Both the position numbers and the translations under genes were made by a program. Below the pieces are notes generated by a model. It worked only from the letters and a program-made list of their open reading frames with translations. It was not told the origin of the DNA and did no database searches. A stretch of 54,590 bases of DNA from Mucilaginibacter sp. (lineage in GTDB: Bacteria > Bacteroidota > Bacteroidia > Sphingobacteriales > Sphingobacteriaceae): positions 1 through 54,590 of the forward strand of contig NZ_JAQBOC010000085.1 of NCBI RefSeq assembly GCF_028288225.1, read 5' to 3'. Below are positions 48,771 through 54,590 of this stretch, one piece after another (positions within the stretch are counted from its first letter, which is position 1; each line of letters opens with the position of its first letter).

Positions 48771-49421
48771 ATGTCGGAGTTGTTTAAAGATAAATATAGG
48801 ATCCCGTCAGCACGATTACAGACTTGGAATTATGCTGATAATGGCATGTATTTTATCACAATATGTACAGCAAACAGAGAATGCTTTTTCGGAAATATCG
48901 TGGAGACGCGATGCATCGCGTCTTTAACCAACATGCCTGAATATGAAATGCAATTAAATGATCTCGGGAAAAAGGTAGAATCGGAATGGTTAAAAACTGC
49001 AGAACTAAGGCCGGATATGAATTTGGAACTGGCTGAATACATTGTAATGCCAAATCATTTTCATGGAATTATAATAATTGGTGAGAATCAATATAATACA
49101 TCGATGTATAATACTGATCGTGAATTAGAACCGTCATATTTAGGCATTACGCATTTAGACGCGAAGCATCACGTCTCTGCAGATCAAAATGTTAATGATA
49201 ATTCCAAAAATAAATTCGGTAGCCAATCTAAAAATTTGGCATCTATTCTTCGTGGTTTTAAATCGGCAGTAACAACCTACGCCAGGATAAATGATATTCC
49301 ATTTAATTGGCAACCCCGCTTTCACGATCATATCATTACTACAAATGAAGAATACCTTCGGATCGCAGATTATATTATAAACAATCCCAATAATTGGCAA
49401 AAGGATAAATTTTATAAGTAA
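48771..49421 (+). CDS. REP-associated tyrosine transposase (RAYT) with REP sequences inside its coding region
   Basis: This 216-residue Y1/HUH single-strand DNA transposase of the IS200-like family presumably cuts and moves REP palindromes. The HUH motif is in YIVMPNHFHGI (His96 and His98), and the catalytic Tyr should be Tyr195 or Tyr201 in NEEYLRIADYIINNPNNW; RGFKSAVTTYAR and QPRFHDHII are also typical. Odd: two REP palindromes of the family found downstream lie inside the gene, at 48904-48923 (encoding ETRCIAS, residues 45-51) and 49157-49176 (encoding DAKHHVSA, residues about 129-136). Both keep the frame and lie outside the catalytic motifs. It starts two bases after apt and may be cotranscribed with it. 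Confidence 0.9.
   Translation: MSELFKDKYRIPSARLQTWNYADNGMYFITICTANRECFFGNIVETRCIASLTNMPEYEMQLNDLGKKVESEWLKTAELRPDMNLELAEYIVMPNHFHGIIIIGENQYNTSMYNTDRELEPSYLGITHLDAKHHVSADQNVNDNSKNKFGSQSKNLASILRGFKSAVTTYARINDIPFNWQPRFHDHIITTNEEYLRIADYIINNPNNWQKDKFYK
48904..48923. repeat. REP palindrome inside the RAYT gene, copy 1
   Basis: AGACGCGATGCATCGCGTCT is a perfect 20-base palindrome, identical to the copy at 49625-49644. Confidence 0.9.
49157..49176. repeat. REP palindrome inside the RAYT gene, copy 2
   Basis: AGACGCGAAGCATCACGTCT is an imperfect copy; it breaks symmetry at two positions compared with the other copies, consistent with decay or with protein-level constraint. Confidence 0.8.
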
Positions 49422-49429
49422 TATCGTAG

Positions 49430-49449
49430 AGACGCGATGCTTCGCGTCT
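49430..49449. repeat. REP palindrome, copy 3, after the RAYT gene
   Basis: AGACGCGATGCTTCGCGTCT, 8 bases after the RAYT stop codon, preceded by GTAG as in the outer edge of copy 5 (CTAC). Confidence 0.88.
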
Positions 49450-49450
49450 T

Positions 49451-49646
49451 AAACCATTAAGGTAGACATCATAACCAACAGCATGATCTTTGGTTTTGTG
49501 AAACATGTTGGCAACCTGTCCGCAGTTAGACGCGAAGTATCGCGTCTAAAACCATTAAGGTAATCATCACAATCAATAGTAAGGTCTTGGTTTTGTGAAA
49601 CATGTTGGCAACCTGTCCGCTTTTAGACGCGATGCATCGCGTCTCT
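49451..49646. repeat. Tandem 98-base units each ending in a REP (copies 4 and 5)
   Basis: Unit 1 (49451-49548) and unit 2 (49549-49646) both begin AAACCATTAAGGTA, share GGTTTTGTGAAACATGTTGG and CAACCTGTCCGC, and end in a REP: AGACGCGAAGTATCGCGTCT (49528-49547) and AGACGCGATGCATCGCGTCT (49625-49644). They are near-identical apart from the middle 35 bases, where substitutions are scattered. Confidence 0.88.
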
Positions 49647-49817
49647 ACGGGAAATTCAAAAAAAATATTAATCTCAATTCCCACACAACAAATCCCCCTA
49701 TAATACCTAAACCAATTATTCATACCATATACCAAACCGTTCTCTTTTCACGCTGTTTTTAAATGAAACTAATGCATGATTTATTACGTTACTTTGCTGT
49801 AAACCAATTATAAATAC

Positions 49818-50990
49818 ATGGATTCTTTATTAACAGACACGCCTGCAGGATACGATTTTTCTATCAACGATAATCAAAAAATGATAGGCCAAATGGCCAG
49901 GGATTTTGCCGAAAAATACATCAGGCCACATGTAATGGAATGGGACGAGGCACAGCATTTCCCGGTTGAACTGTTTAAGCAATTGGGCGGGCTCGGGATG
50001 ATGAGCGTATTTGTGCCTGAGGAATATGGCGGCTCCGGATTTGGATATTATGAATACGTAACAGTAATAGTTGAAATTGCTAAGGTATGCGGCTCGATAG
50101 GCTTATCCGTAGCGGCGCATAATTCTTTGTGTACCGGTCATATCCTTGCATTTGGTAATGAAGAGCAAAAGCACCGCTGGCTGCCCAAATTAGCAACTGC
50201 TGAATGGTTAGGGGCATGGGGCCTAACAGAAGCAAACACAGGTTCTGATGCTATGGGGATGAACACTACCGCTGTTTTGGATGGTGATCATTATATTGTA
50301 AACGGCTCAAAAAACTGGATCACACATGGTAAATCTGGCAATGTAGCTGTAGTGATGGTTCGCACAGGTGAGAAGGGTGATTCAAAAGGGATCTCGACCC
50401 TGGTTATTGAAAAAGGCACTCCCGGATTTACCCATGGTAAAAAAGAAAACAAGCTGGGTATGCGCGCATCAGAAACTACAGAGCTAATATTTGACAATTG
50501 CCGTGTGCCAAAAGAAAATCTTTTAGGTGTTGAAGGCGAAGGTTTTAAACAAGCTATGAAGGTACTGGATGGCGGCAGGATCTCCATTGCTGCTTTGTCA
50601 TTAGGTATTGCAAAAGGAGCTTTTGAAGCTGCTCTGGCTTATTCAAAAGAACGTAAGCAATTCGGGCAGTCGATAAGTAATTTCCAGGGGATAGCTTTTA
50701 AACTGGCAGATATGGCTACAGAAATTGAAGCAGCGGAGCTATTGATAATGCAGGCTGCCGATCTAAAGAATAGAAATTTGCCCGTAACCAAACAATCGGC
50801 AATGGCTAAATACTATGCATCGGAGGTTGCCGTACGCACCGCGACTGAAGCCGTGCAGATCTTCGGTGGCTATGGTTATACAAAGGATTTTCCCGTTGAA
50901 AAATACTACCGTGATGCAAAGCTGTGTACAATAGGAGAGGGTACATCAGAGATCCAGAAGATAGTTATAAGCAGGGAGATTTTGAAGTAG
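49818..50990 (+). CDS. Acyl-CoA dehydrogenase
   Basis: This 390-residue FAD enzyme catalyses alpha-beta dehydrogenation of acyl-CoA. It has the family signatures GAWGLTEANTGSDAMGMNT (substrate and FAD binding) and QIFGGYGYTKDFPVEKYYRD near the C-terminus, with the catalytic base Glu374 in IGEGTSEIQK. Length and organisation fit short/branched-chain acyl-CoA dehydrogenases; chain-length preference cannot be read. A TTACTTTG near 49787 is close to a -7 box. It is monocistronic, between the REP cluster and rpsU. Confidence 0.95.
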   Translation: MDSLLTDTPAGYDFSINDNQKMIGQMARDFAEKYIRPHVMEWDEAQHFPVELFKQLGGLGMMSVFVPEEYGGSGFGYYEYVTVIVEIAKVCGSIGLSVAAHNSLCTGHILAFGNEEQKHRWLPKLATAEWLGAWGLTEANTGSDAMGMNTTAVLDGDHYIVNGSKNWITHGKSGNVAVVMVRTGEKGDSKGISTLVIEKGTPGFTHGKKENKLGMRASETTELIFDNCRVPKENLLGVEGEGFKQAMKVLDGGRISIAALSLGIAKGAFEAALAYSKERKQFGQSISNFQGIAFKLADMATEIEAAELLIMQAADLKNRNLPVTKQSAMAKYYASEVAVRTATEAVQIFGGYGYTKDFPVEKYYRDAKLCTIGEGTSEIQKIVISREILK

Positions 50991-50994
50991 GGGT

Positions 50995-51081
50995 TGTAAG
51001 GTTGAAAAGTTGTAACGTTGAAATGTTATTAAATTTATAGCAGCAACAACCTTACAACTTTTCAACCTTAAAACATTTCAA
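50995..51081. repeat. Inverted word-repeat patch between acyl-CoA dehydrogenase and rpsU
   Basis: GTAAGGTTGAAAAGTTGTAAC (first part quoted: GTAAGGTTGAAAAG at 50996) is opposed by CCTTACAACTTTTCAACCTT (51050-51069), and GTTGAAATGTT is opposed by AACATTTC. A compact foldback of about 85 bases that could serve as terminator. Confidence 0.7.
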
Positions 51082-51112
51082 TAATCCCCTTTCATATTCA
51101 AAACTAAATACT

Positions 51113-51120
51113 TACCTTTG
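51113..51120 (+). promoter_or_regulatory. Promoter -7 element of rpsU
   Basis: TACCTTTG, TAnnTTTG, 31 bases before the rpsU ATG. Transcription would begin just upstream of, or within, the CCTCC arm described next. Confidence 0.65.
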
Positions 51121-51121
51121 C

Positions 51122-51138
51122 CCTCCCACGAAAGGAGG
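51122..51138 (+). promoter_or_regulatory. rpsU leader: strong Shine-Dalgarno that can be sequestered
   Basis: CCTCC (51122-51126) and GGAGG (51134-51138) can pair across a 7-base loop. GGAGG is a full Shine-Dalgarno, exceptional in this phylum, 13 bases before the ATG at 51152. In Bacteroidota, bS21 itself helps to hide the 16S anti-Shine-Dalgarno, and rpsU is reported to keep a strong Shine-Dalgarno for autoregulation; this leader fits, with a further hairpin layer. Confidence 0.65.
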
Positions 51139-51151
51139 TATTTCAGGAATT

Positions 51152-51346
51152 ATGATCATTATTAACGTAAAAGACGGCGAATCATTAGATAAAGCATTAA
51201 AACGCTTTAAAAAGAAATTTGAGAAGACAGGAGTTTTAAGAGAACTTCGTAGTCGCCAGGCATTTGAAAAGAAATCTGTGACCCGCCGTCACGTGGTTAA
51301 ACATGCCATCTACAAACAAAATATGAACTTAGAAGCAACCGTTTAA
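51152..51346 (+). CDS. rpsU: 30S ribosomal protein S21
   Basis: bS21 is a small 30S protein that, in Bacteroidota, contributes to the pocket that occludes the anti-Shine-Dalgarno. The 64-residue protein has the family pattern: IINVKDGESLDKALKRFKKK, then a basic helix KTGVLRELRSRQAFEKKSVT and RRHVVKHAIYKQ. Its leader has a TAnnTTTG promoter and the strong Shine-Dalgarno noted at 51122-51138. The xerC gene follows at 84 bases after a 17-bp stem. Confidence 0.96.
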   Translation: MIIINVKDGESLDKALKRFKKKFEKTGVLRELRSRQAFEKKSVTRRHVVKHAIYKQNMNLEATV

Positions 51347-51384
51347 TTCTTGCAAAAGAATTTTCGATTTTTCTAATCAATATA

Positions 51385-51429
51385 AAAAACTATTTGTACA
51401 TTCATCATTCGGATGTACAAGTAGTTTTT
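51385..51429 (+). terminator. 17-bp stem between rpsU and xerC, ending at the xerC start codon
   Basis: AAAAACTATTTGTACAT (51385-51401) pairs with ATGTACAAGTAGTTTTT (51413-51429), all 17 positions with one G-U, around an 11-base loop. The descending TTTTT tract ends at the base before ATG 51430. It can act as an rpsU terminator, and in read-through RNA it would bury the xerC initiation region. Confidence 0.75.
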
Positions 51430-52344
51430 ATGTTTATAGACCGTTTTATCCGTTATATTAAATTCGAAAAGCGGTACTCTCCGCATACCGTATCGGCCTA
51501 TCAATCAGACCTTGACCAGTTTATTGCCTTTTTAAATAATCCCGATAAACTAATTCCGGCGCCAACTCCCGAAATAACACATCCAACCCAAATTACGCAT
51601 TATCACATCCGTAACTGGATGGTTGAGATGATGAACCATCAAATTATTGCGCGTTCCATCAATCGTAAAATTGCTACGCTGCGCAAATATTTTAAGTTTT
51701 TGCTGCAGGAGGGAGTTATTGAAATTAATCCCGCCTCAAAAATTAATACACCCAAGATCCCTAAAAACTTACCGGTTATAGTTGAAGACGTTAAGCTATC
51801 GCAGATGCTTGATGAAAATAAGGTGTTCAGCAGTGATTTTAAGGGCTTGCGCGACAAGTTGGTGATAGAGATGCTGTTTGGTACAGGTATGAGACTTTCG
51901 GAGCTGCTGGGCGTTAAAGACACCGATATTAACACTTACGAAGGAACAATAAAAGTTTTAGGTAAGCGGAATAAAGAGCGGATCATCCCGGTAAATCATG
52001 AATTGAAATTATTAATCGCTGAATACCAGCAGTTAAAGAAAAAACAAGATTTTTTTGGTAACAATTCCTTAATGCTGATCGTTACAGATAAAGGAACAAA
52101 TGCTTATTCAAAGCTCATTTATTTAATAGTGCAGAAGTATCTATCCTACATATCAACCCAAACTAAGAAGAGCCCGCATGTGTTGCGCCACACTTTTGCA
52201 ACCAGTCTGTTAAACCGCGGAGCTGATTTAAATGCCATTAAAGAACTTTTGGGTCATGCTAGTTTGAGTGCTACTCAAATCTATACGCATAACTCAATTG
52301 AACGGTTAAAGTCTATTTACAAACAAGCCCATCCAAAGGCGTAA
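51430..52344 (+). CDS. xerC: Tyrosine recombinase XerC/XerD family
   Basis: This 304-residue site-specific recombinase fits the Xer proteins that resolve chromosome dimers at dif. It has an N-terminal SAM-like core-binding domain (FIRYIKFEKRYSPHTVSAYQ) and a catalytic domain with the Arg in GTGMRLSELLG, HVLRHTFATSLLNRG (His-x-x-Arg), LLGHASLSATQIYTH (His and nucleophile Tyr). No att or prophage genes are near, so it is a housekeeping Xer rather than an integrase. In-frame TTG 51394 lies in the stem, so ATG 51430 is preferred. Which of XerC or XerD it is cannot be told with certainty. Confidence 0.9.
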   Translation: MFIDRFIRYIKFEKRYSPHTVSAYQSDLDQFIAFLNNPDKLIPAPTPEITHPTQITHYHIRNWMVEMMNHQIIARSINRKIATLRKYFKFLLQEGVIEINPASKINTPKIPKNLPVIVEDVKLSQMLDENKVFSSDFKGLRDKLVIEMLFGTGMRLSELLGVKDTDINTYEGTIKVLGKRNKERIIPVNHELKLLIAEYQQLKKKQDFFGNNSLMLIVTDKGTNAYSKLIYLIVQKYLSYISTQTKKSPHVLRHTFATSLLNRGADLNAIKELLGHASLSATQIYTHNSIERLKSIYKQAHPKA

Positions 52345-52356
52345 AAAGGAGGAATC

Positions 52357-52704
52357 ATGAAAATTACAGTGCAATCAATTCGTTTCAATGCAGACAAAAA
52401 ATTATTGGATTTTATTCAGAAGAAGGCTGATAAGCTGGATACCTTTTATGATCACATTATTAGCGGTGAAGTTTATTTAAAGCTGGAGAATGTAGAAGAC
52501 GAAGCCAATAAGATAACGGAGATTAAACTGATGCTGCCAGGCAACCAAATATTTGCCAAAGAGCAATGTAAAACATTTGAAGAGGCCACCGATCTGGCAA
52601 TTGAGAGCCTTAGAAAACAGATTGAAAAGCACAAACAGAAAAAATTTGCTGCTGCCGAAGCTGCTAAAAAAGTAGTTTTACTGACGGCAACAGACGAATT
52701 TTGA
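52357..52704 (+). CDS. raiA: Ribosome hibernation-promoting factor (HPF/YfiA family)
   Basis: This 115-residue protein binds the decoding region of idle 30S subunits. It is the short form, with the family start ITVQSIRFNADKKLLDFIQK, then LEDTFYD-like KLDTFYDHIISGEVYLKLEN, and a basic C-terminal helix. It begins 12 bases after the xerC stop and has a strong Shine-Dalgarno (AAGGAGG, 52346-52352) only four bases from the ATG, the second such case beside rpsU. A hairpin terminator follows. The gene order rpsU-xerC-raiA joins two ribosome-associated genes. Confidence 0.92.
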   Translation: MKITVQSIRFNADKKLLDFIQKKADKLDTFYDHIISGEVYLKLENVEDEANKITEIKLMLPGNQIFAKEQCKTFEEATDLAIESLRKQIEKHKQKKFAAAEAAKKVVLLTATDEF

Positions 52705-52730
52705 ACGTAATAAGCATTAATTTTTAACGT

Positions 52731-52764
52731 AAATCGGTGGGTTTCAGCCTGCCGATTTTTTTTT
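52731..52764 (+). terminator. Terminator after raiA
   Basis: AAATCGG (52731-52737) pairs with CCGATTT (52752-52758), with a partly paired interior (GTGGG/CCTGC), and runs into nine T residues. Confidence 0.8.
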
Positions 52765-52776
52765 AGAAAATAAATT

Positions 52777-52805
52777 TTGTTCAGCATTAAAAATGTGTAA
52801 ATTTG
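52777..52805 (+). promoter_or_regulatory. Promoter of the tRNA operon
   Basis: TTG at 52777-52779 and TAAATTTG at 52798-52805 with an 18-base spacer. The transcript leader that follows (to 52949) can fold: CCCTTT (52810-52815) with AAAGGG (52848-52853), and GAGAG (52818-52822) with CTCTC (52836-52840). The rest of the leader shows nothing further. Confidence 0.6.
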
Positions 52806-52949
52806 CAATCCCTTTCGGAGAGGTATGTGAATGTTCTCTCGCTGTTAAAAGGGTTGGTTCTTTAAAATAAAAATACAGCCTTATTAATTAACCGGTACAA
52901 TCCCGTAGATCAATAACGATCGGCGGAGGTAAGAAGGGTAATAATTTAA

Positions 52950-53022
52950 GCCTCCTTAGCTCAGCTGGTAGAGCGACTGACTTGTAATCAGTAGGTCATT
53001 GGTTCGATCCCGATAGGAGGCT
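52950..53022 (+). tRNA. tRNA-Thr (anticodon UGU)
   Basis: The 73-base cloverleaf has acceptor stem GCCTCCT with AGGAGGC, D arm with TAGCTCAGCTGGTAGAG, anticodon stem ACTGA/TCAGT around CTTGTAA (anticodon TGT) and T arm GGTTCGATCCC. CCA is not encoded. Confidence 0.95.
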
Positions 53023-53088
53023 CTGTTAATTTCGGAAGAGGAATGTTTAGCTTCAACTTTGAACATTGCAAATCCGAAATCAACAAAT

Positions 53089-53169
53089 GGGGGGATACCA
53101 GAGCGGTCAAATGGGGCGGACTGTAAATCCGCTGCTTCGGCTACGAAGGTTCGAATCCTTCTCCCCCCA
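53089..53169 (+). tRNA. tRNA-Tyr (anticodon GUA)
   Basis: The 81-base class II tRNA has acceptor GGGGGGA with TCCCCCC, anticodon stem GCGGA/TCCGC around CTGTAAA (anticodon GTA), a long variable arm (GCTTCGGC region) as expected for bacterial tRNA-Tyr, and T arm GGTTCGAATCC. Upstream, TCCGAAATCAACAAA (53073 on) shares words with the S23-flanking repeat. Confidence 0.95.
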
Positions 53170-53250
53170 CTTTTTGAATGAGTGAATTAGTGAGTTTTTG
53201 AATGAGTTAATGCTCAAATCAATAATTCACTAAATCGCTCATTCACTAAT
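53170..53250. repeat. Inverted word-repeat patch between tRNA-Tyr and tRNA-Gly
   Basis: TGAATGAGTGAATTAGTGAG (53175 on) is opposed by AATTCACTAAATCGCTCATT and CACTAATT (53223-53251). The patch is within a transcription unit, so it would be part of the tRNA precursor. Confidence 0.7.
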
Positions 53251-53257
53251 TAAAAAA

Positions 53258-53330
53258 GCGGAAGTAGCTCAGTTGGTAGAGCGATAGCCTTCCAAGCTAT
53301 AGGTCGCGAGTTCGAACCTCGTCTTCCGCT
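53258..53330 (+). tRNA. tRNA-Gly (anticodon UCC)
   Basis: The 73-base cloverleaf has acceptor GCGGAAG with CTTCCGC, D arm TAGCTCAGTTGGTAGAG, anticodon stem ATAGC/GCTAT around CTTCCAA (anticodon TCC), and T arm GAGTTCGAACCTC. Confidence 0.95.
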
Positions 53331-53335
53331 CTGTT

Positions 53336-53405
53336 ACAGTTGGCAGAGATCAGTTCACAGTGGGCAGTTACTAACTGGAAACTGCAAACTATAAACTGCA
53401 GACTG
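53336..53405. repeat. Word-repeat patch between tRNA-Gly and tRNA-Thr
   Basis: CAGTTGGCAGAGATCAGTTC, CAGTGGGCAGTTAC and, inverted, AACTGGAAACTGCAAACT and AAACTGCAGACTG. It shares its word with the metH leader patch at 7695-7802. Confidence 0.65.
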
Positions 53406-53410
53406 AATAA

Positions 53411-53482
<72 letters not shown>

Positions 53483-53551
53483 CAATATTATAATGAATAA
53501 TAGAATACAATTTTAAGTATAAAATTAACCTACAAATAATTAAATATAATC

Positions 53552-54590
53552 ATGGCAAAAGAAAAGTTTGACCGCAGTAAACCGCACTTAAACATCGGTA
53601 CAATCGGTCACGTTGACCACGGTAAAACAACCCTTACCGCAGCTATTACTAAAGTATTGGCTGATAAAGGTTTCTCAGAAGCCCGTTCATTCGATTCAAT
53701 CGACGCGGCTCCTGAAGAAAAAGAGCGTGGTATTACCATTAATACAGCGCACGTTGAGTATTCAACTGCAACCCGTCACTACGCTCACGTTGACTGTCCA
53801 GGTCACGCTGACTATGTGAAGAACATGGTTACAGGTGCGGCTCAAATGGACGGTGCTATCATCGTTGTTGCTGCTACTGATGGTCCAATGCCTCAAACTC
53901 GTGAGCACATCCTGTTAGCCCGCCAGGTTGGTGTGCCTTCATTGGTTGTGTTTATGAACAAAGTTGACATGGTTGATGATCCCGAATTATTAGAATTAGT
54001 GGAAATGGAAATCCGTGAATTATTATCATTCTACGAATATCCTGGAGACGATATCCCAGTAATCCAAGGTTCAGCTCTTGGTGGCTTAAATGCTGATCCA
54101 AAATGGGTTGACAAAATTATGGAATTAATGGATGCAGTTGATGCACACATTCCAATTCCTCCGCGTTTAACTGATCTTCCATTCTTAATGCCTGTTGAAG
54201 ACGTATTCTCGATCACTGGTCGTGGTACTGTTGCAACTGGTCGTATTGAGCGTGGTGTTATCAACTCAGGTGAGCAGGTTGACATTCTTGGTATGGGTGC
54301 TGAAAACTTGAAATCAACTGTAACAGGTGTTGAAATGTTCCGCAAGATCCTTGACAGAGGTGAAGCTGGTGACAACGTAGGTTTATTGTTACGTGGTATT
54401 GAAAAAACTGATATCCGTCGTGGTATGGTTATTTGCAAACCAGGTTCAGTAACCCCGCACACTGATTTCAAAGCCGAAGTTTACGTATTATCAAAAGCAG
54501 AAGGTGGCCGTCACACTCCATTCTTTAATAAATACCGCCCGCAATTCTATTTCCGTACAACAGACGTTACAGGTGAAATCACCTTAGCTG
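53552..54590 (+). CDS. tuf: Elongation factor Tu (5' part, runs off the window)
   Basis: EF-Tu delivers aminoacyl-tRNA to the ribosome as a GTPase. The first 346 residues of about 395 are present: MAKEKFDRSKPHLNIGTIGH, the G1 loop GHVDHGKT, the effector RGITINTAHVEY, DCPGH as G3, NKVD-type NKVDM as G4, SALGG, and domain 2 with GRGTVATGRIERG. The frame is open to the last base and no stop is reached. Codon choice is strongly biased (CGT, GGT, TTA), as for highly expressed genes. The window ends in domain 3. Confidence 0.97.
   Translation, partial: MAKEKFDRSKPHLNIGTIGHVDHGKTTLTAAITKVLADKGFSEARSFDSIDAAPEEKERGITINTAHVEYSTATRHYAHVDCPGHADYVKNMVTGAAQMDGAIIVVAATDGPMPQTREHILLARQVGVPSLVVFMNKVDMVDDPELLELVEMEIRELLSFYEYPGDDIPVIQGSALGGLNADPKWVDKIMELMDAVDAHIPIPPRLTDLPFLMPVEDVFSITGRGTVATGRIERGVINSGEQVDILGMGAENLKSTVTGVEMFRKILDRGEAGDNVGLLLRGIEKTDIRRGMVICKPGSVTPHTDFKAEVYVLSKAEGGRHTPFFNKYRPQFYFRTTDVTGEITLA

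Noticed and set aside
48904..49644. Regularly spaced short palindromes that might suggest a CRISPR array
   Set aside because: The five copies are 20-base palindromes with unequal spacing (253, 273, 98 and 97 bases), two of them in a gene, no spacer set and no cas genes. A RAYT gene explains them as REPs.
51430..52344. Integrase of a mobile element beside the tRNA cluster
   Set aside because: No att-like duplication of a tRNA 3' end, no excisionase or cargo genes; its place between rpsU and raiA and its size fit the chromosomal Xer recombinase.
53613..53819. Open frame of 68 codons on the plus strand
   Set aside because: It is a shifted frame of tuf with a low-complexity peptide.
54031..54471. 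Open frame of 146 codons on the minus strand at the window end
   Set aside because: It is antisense to tuf, whose frame is open and strongly codon-biased over the same bases.

Overview
The window is a contiguous piece of a Bacteroidota chromosome, most likely Sphingobacteriaceae and close to Mucilaginibacter or Pedobacter (inference). Support: several genes are preceded by the Bacteroidota -7 promoter motif TAnnTTTG with very short leaders, Shine-Dalgarno sequences are nearly absent apart from rpsU, raiA and one or two others, and the gene orders era-der, pheT-coiled coil-zapA-RNA-rny and tRNA(Thr-Tyr-Gly-Thr)-tuf are typical of the phylum. Genes are well spaced, lie on both strands, and are mostly housekeeping. 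No prophage, integrative element, CRISPR array or secondary-metabolite cluster is visible.

Layout. 1-7300: era and der (ribosome GTPases), a four-helix-bundle (S23-type) gene inside a perfect 30-bp inverted repeat, an S41 protease, murQ, an unknown protein and a Bax-inhibitor-1 family membrane protein. 7500-12600: a SAM-I riboswitch followed by metH and metF, a methionine/one-carbon unit. 12660-21500: a REP-like element, an M13 metallopeptidase, valS, a hybrid histidine kinase, an orphan HsdR-N-like nuclease-fold protein and holA. 21500-25800: small secreted proteins including three tandem paralogues, an NHL-type lipoprotein and a lone response regulator. 26100-28750: an EVE-domain protein, then a CBM9-like protein and a GHL10-like glycosidase overlapping by four bases. 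28900-35500: thioesterase, dnaE, an orphan antitoxin-like gene and several interspersed repeats. 35600-39660: glyS, an A/T-rich gene for a diadenylate-cyclase-like (DAC) protein, and radC. 39850-45420: pheT, a coiled-coil gene, zapA, a probable 6S-type RNA, rny and a DUF962 protein. 45500-49820: a fused aminolipid acyltransferase, an HhH protein, apt, and a RAYT transposase with its REP palindromes. 49800-54590: acyl-CoA dehydrogenase, rpsU, a Xer recombinase, raiA, four tRNAs and the 5' part of tuf.

The most striking feature is repetitive DNA between and inside genes. Almost every spacer carries a patch of short 7-10 base words in direct and inverted copies; the word differs from spacer to spacer but the inverted design is the same. 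One such patch seems to lie in frame inside valS. Two REP palindromes lie inside the RAYT gene that presumably mobilises them. Other observations worth testing are the DAC-domain protein, the 6S-like RNA, the hairpin that can hide the unusually strong rpsU Shine-Dalgarno, and a 17-bp stem that ends at the base before the xerC start codon. All homology statements come from reading motifs by eye; no database search or folding program was run.
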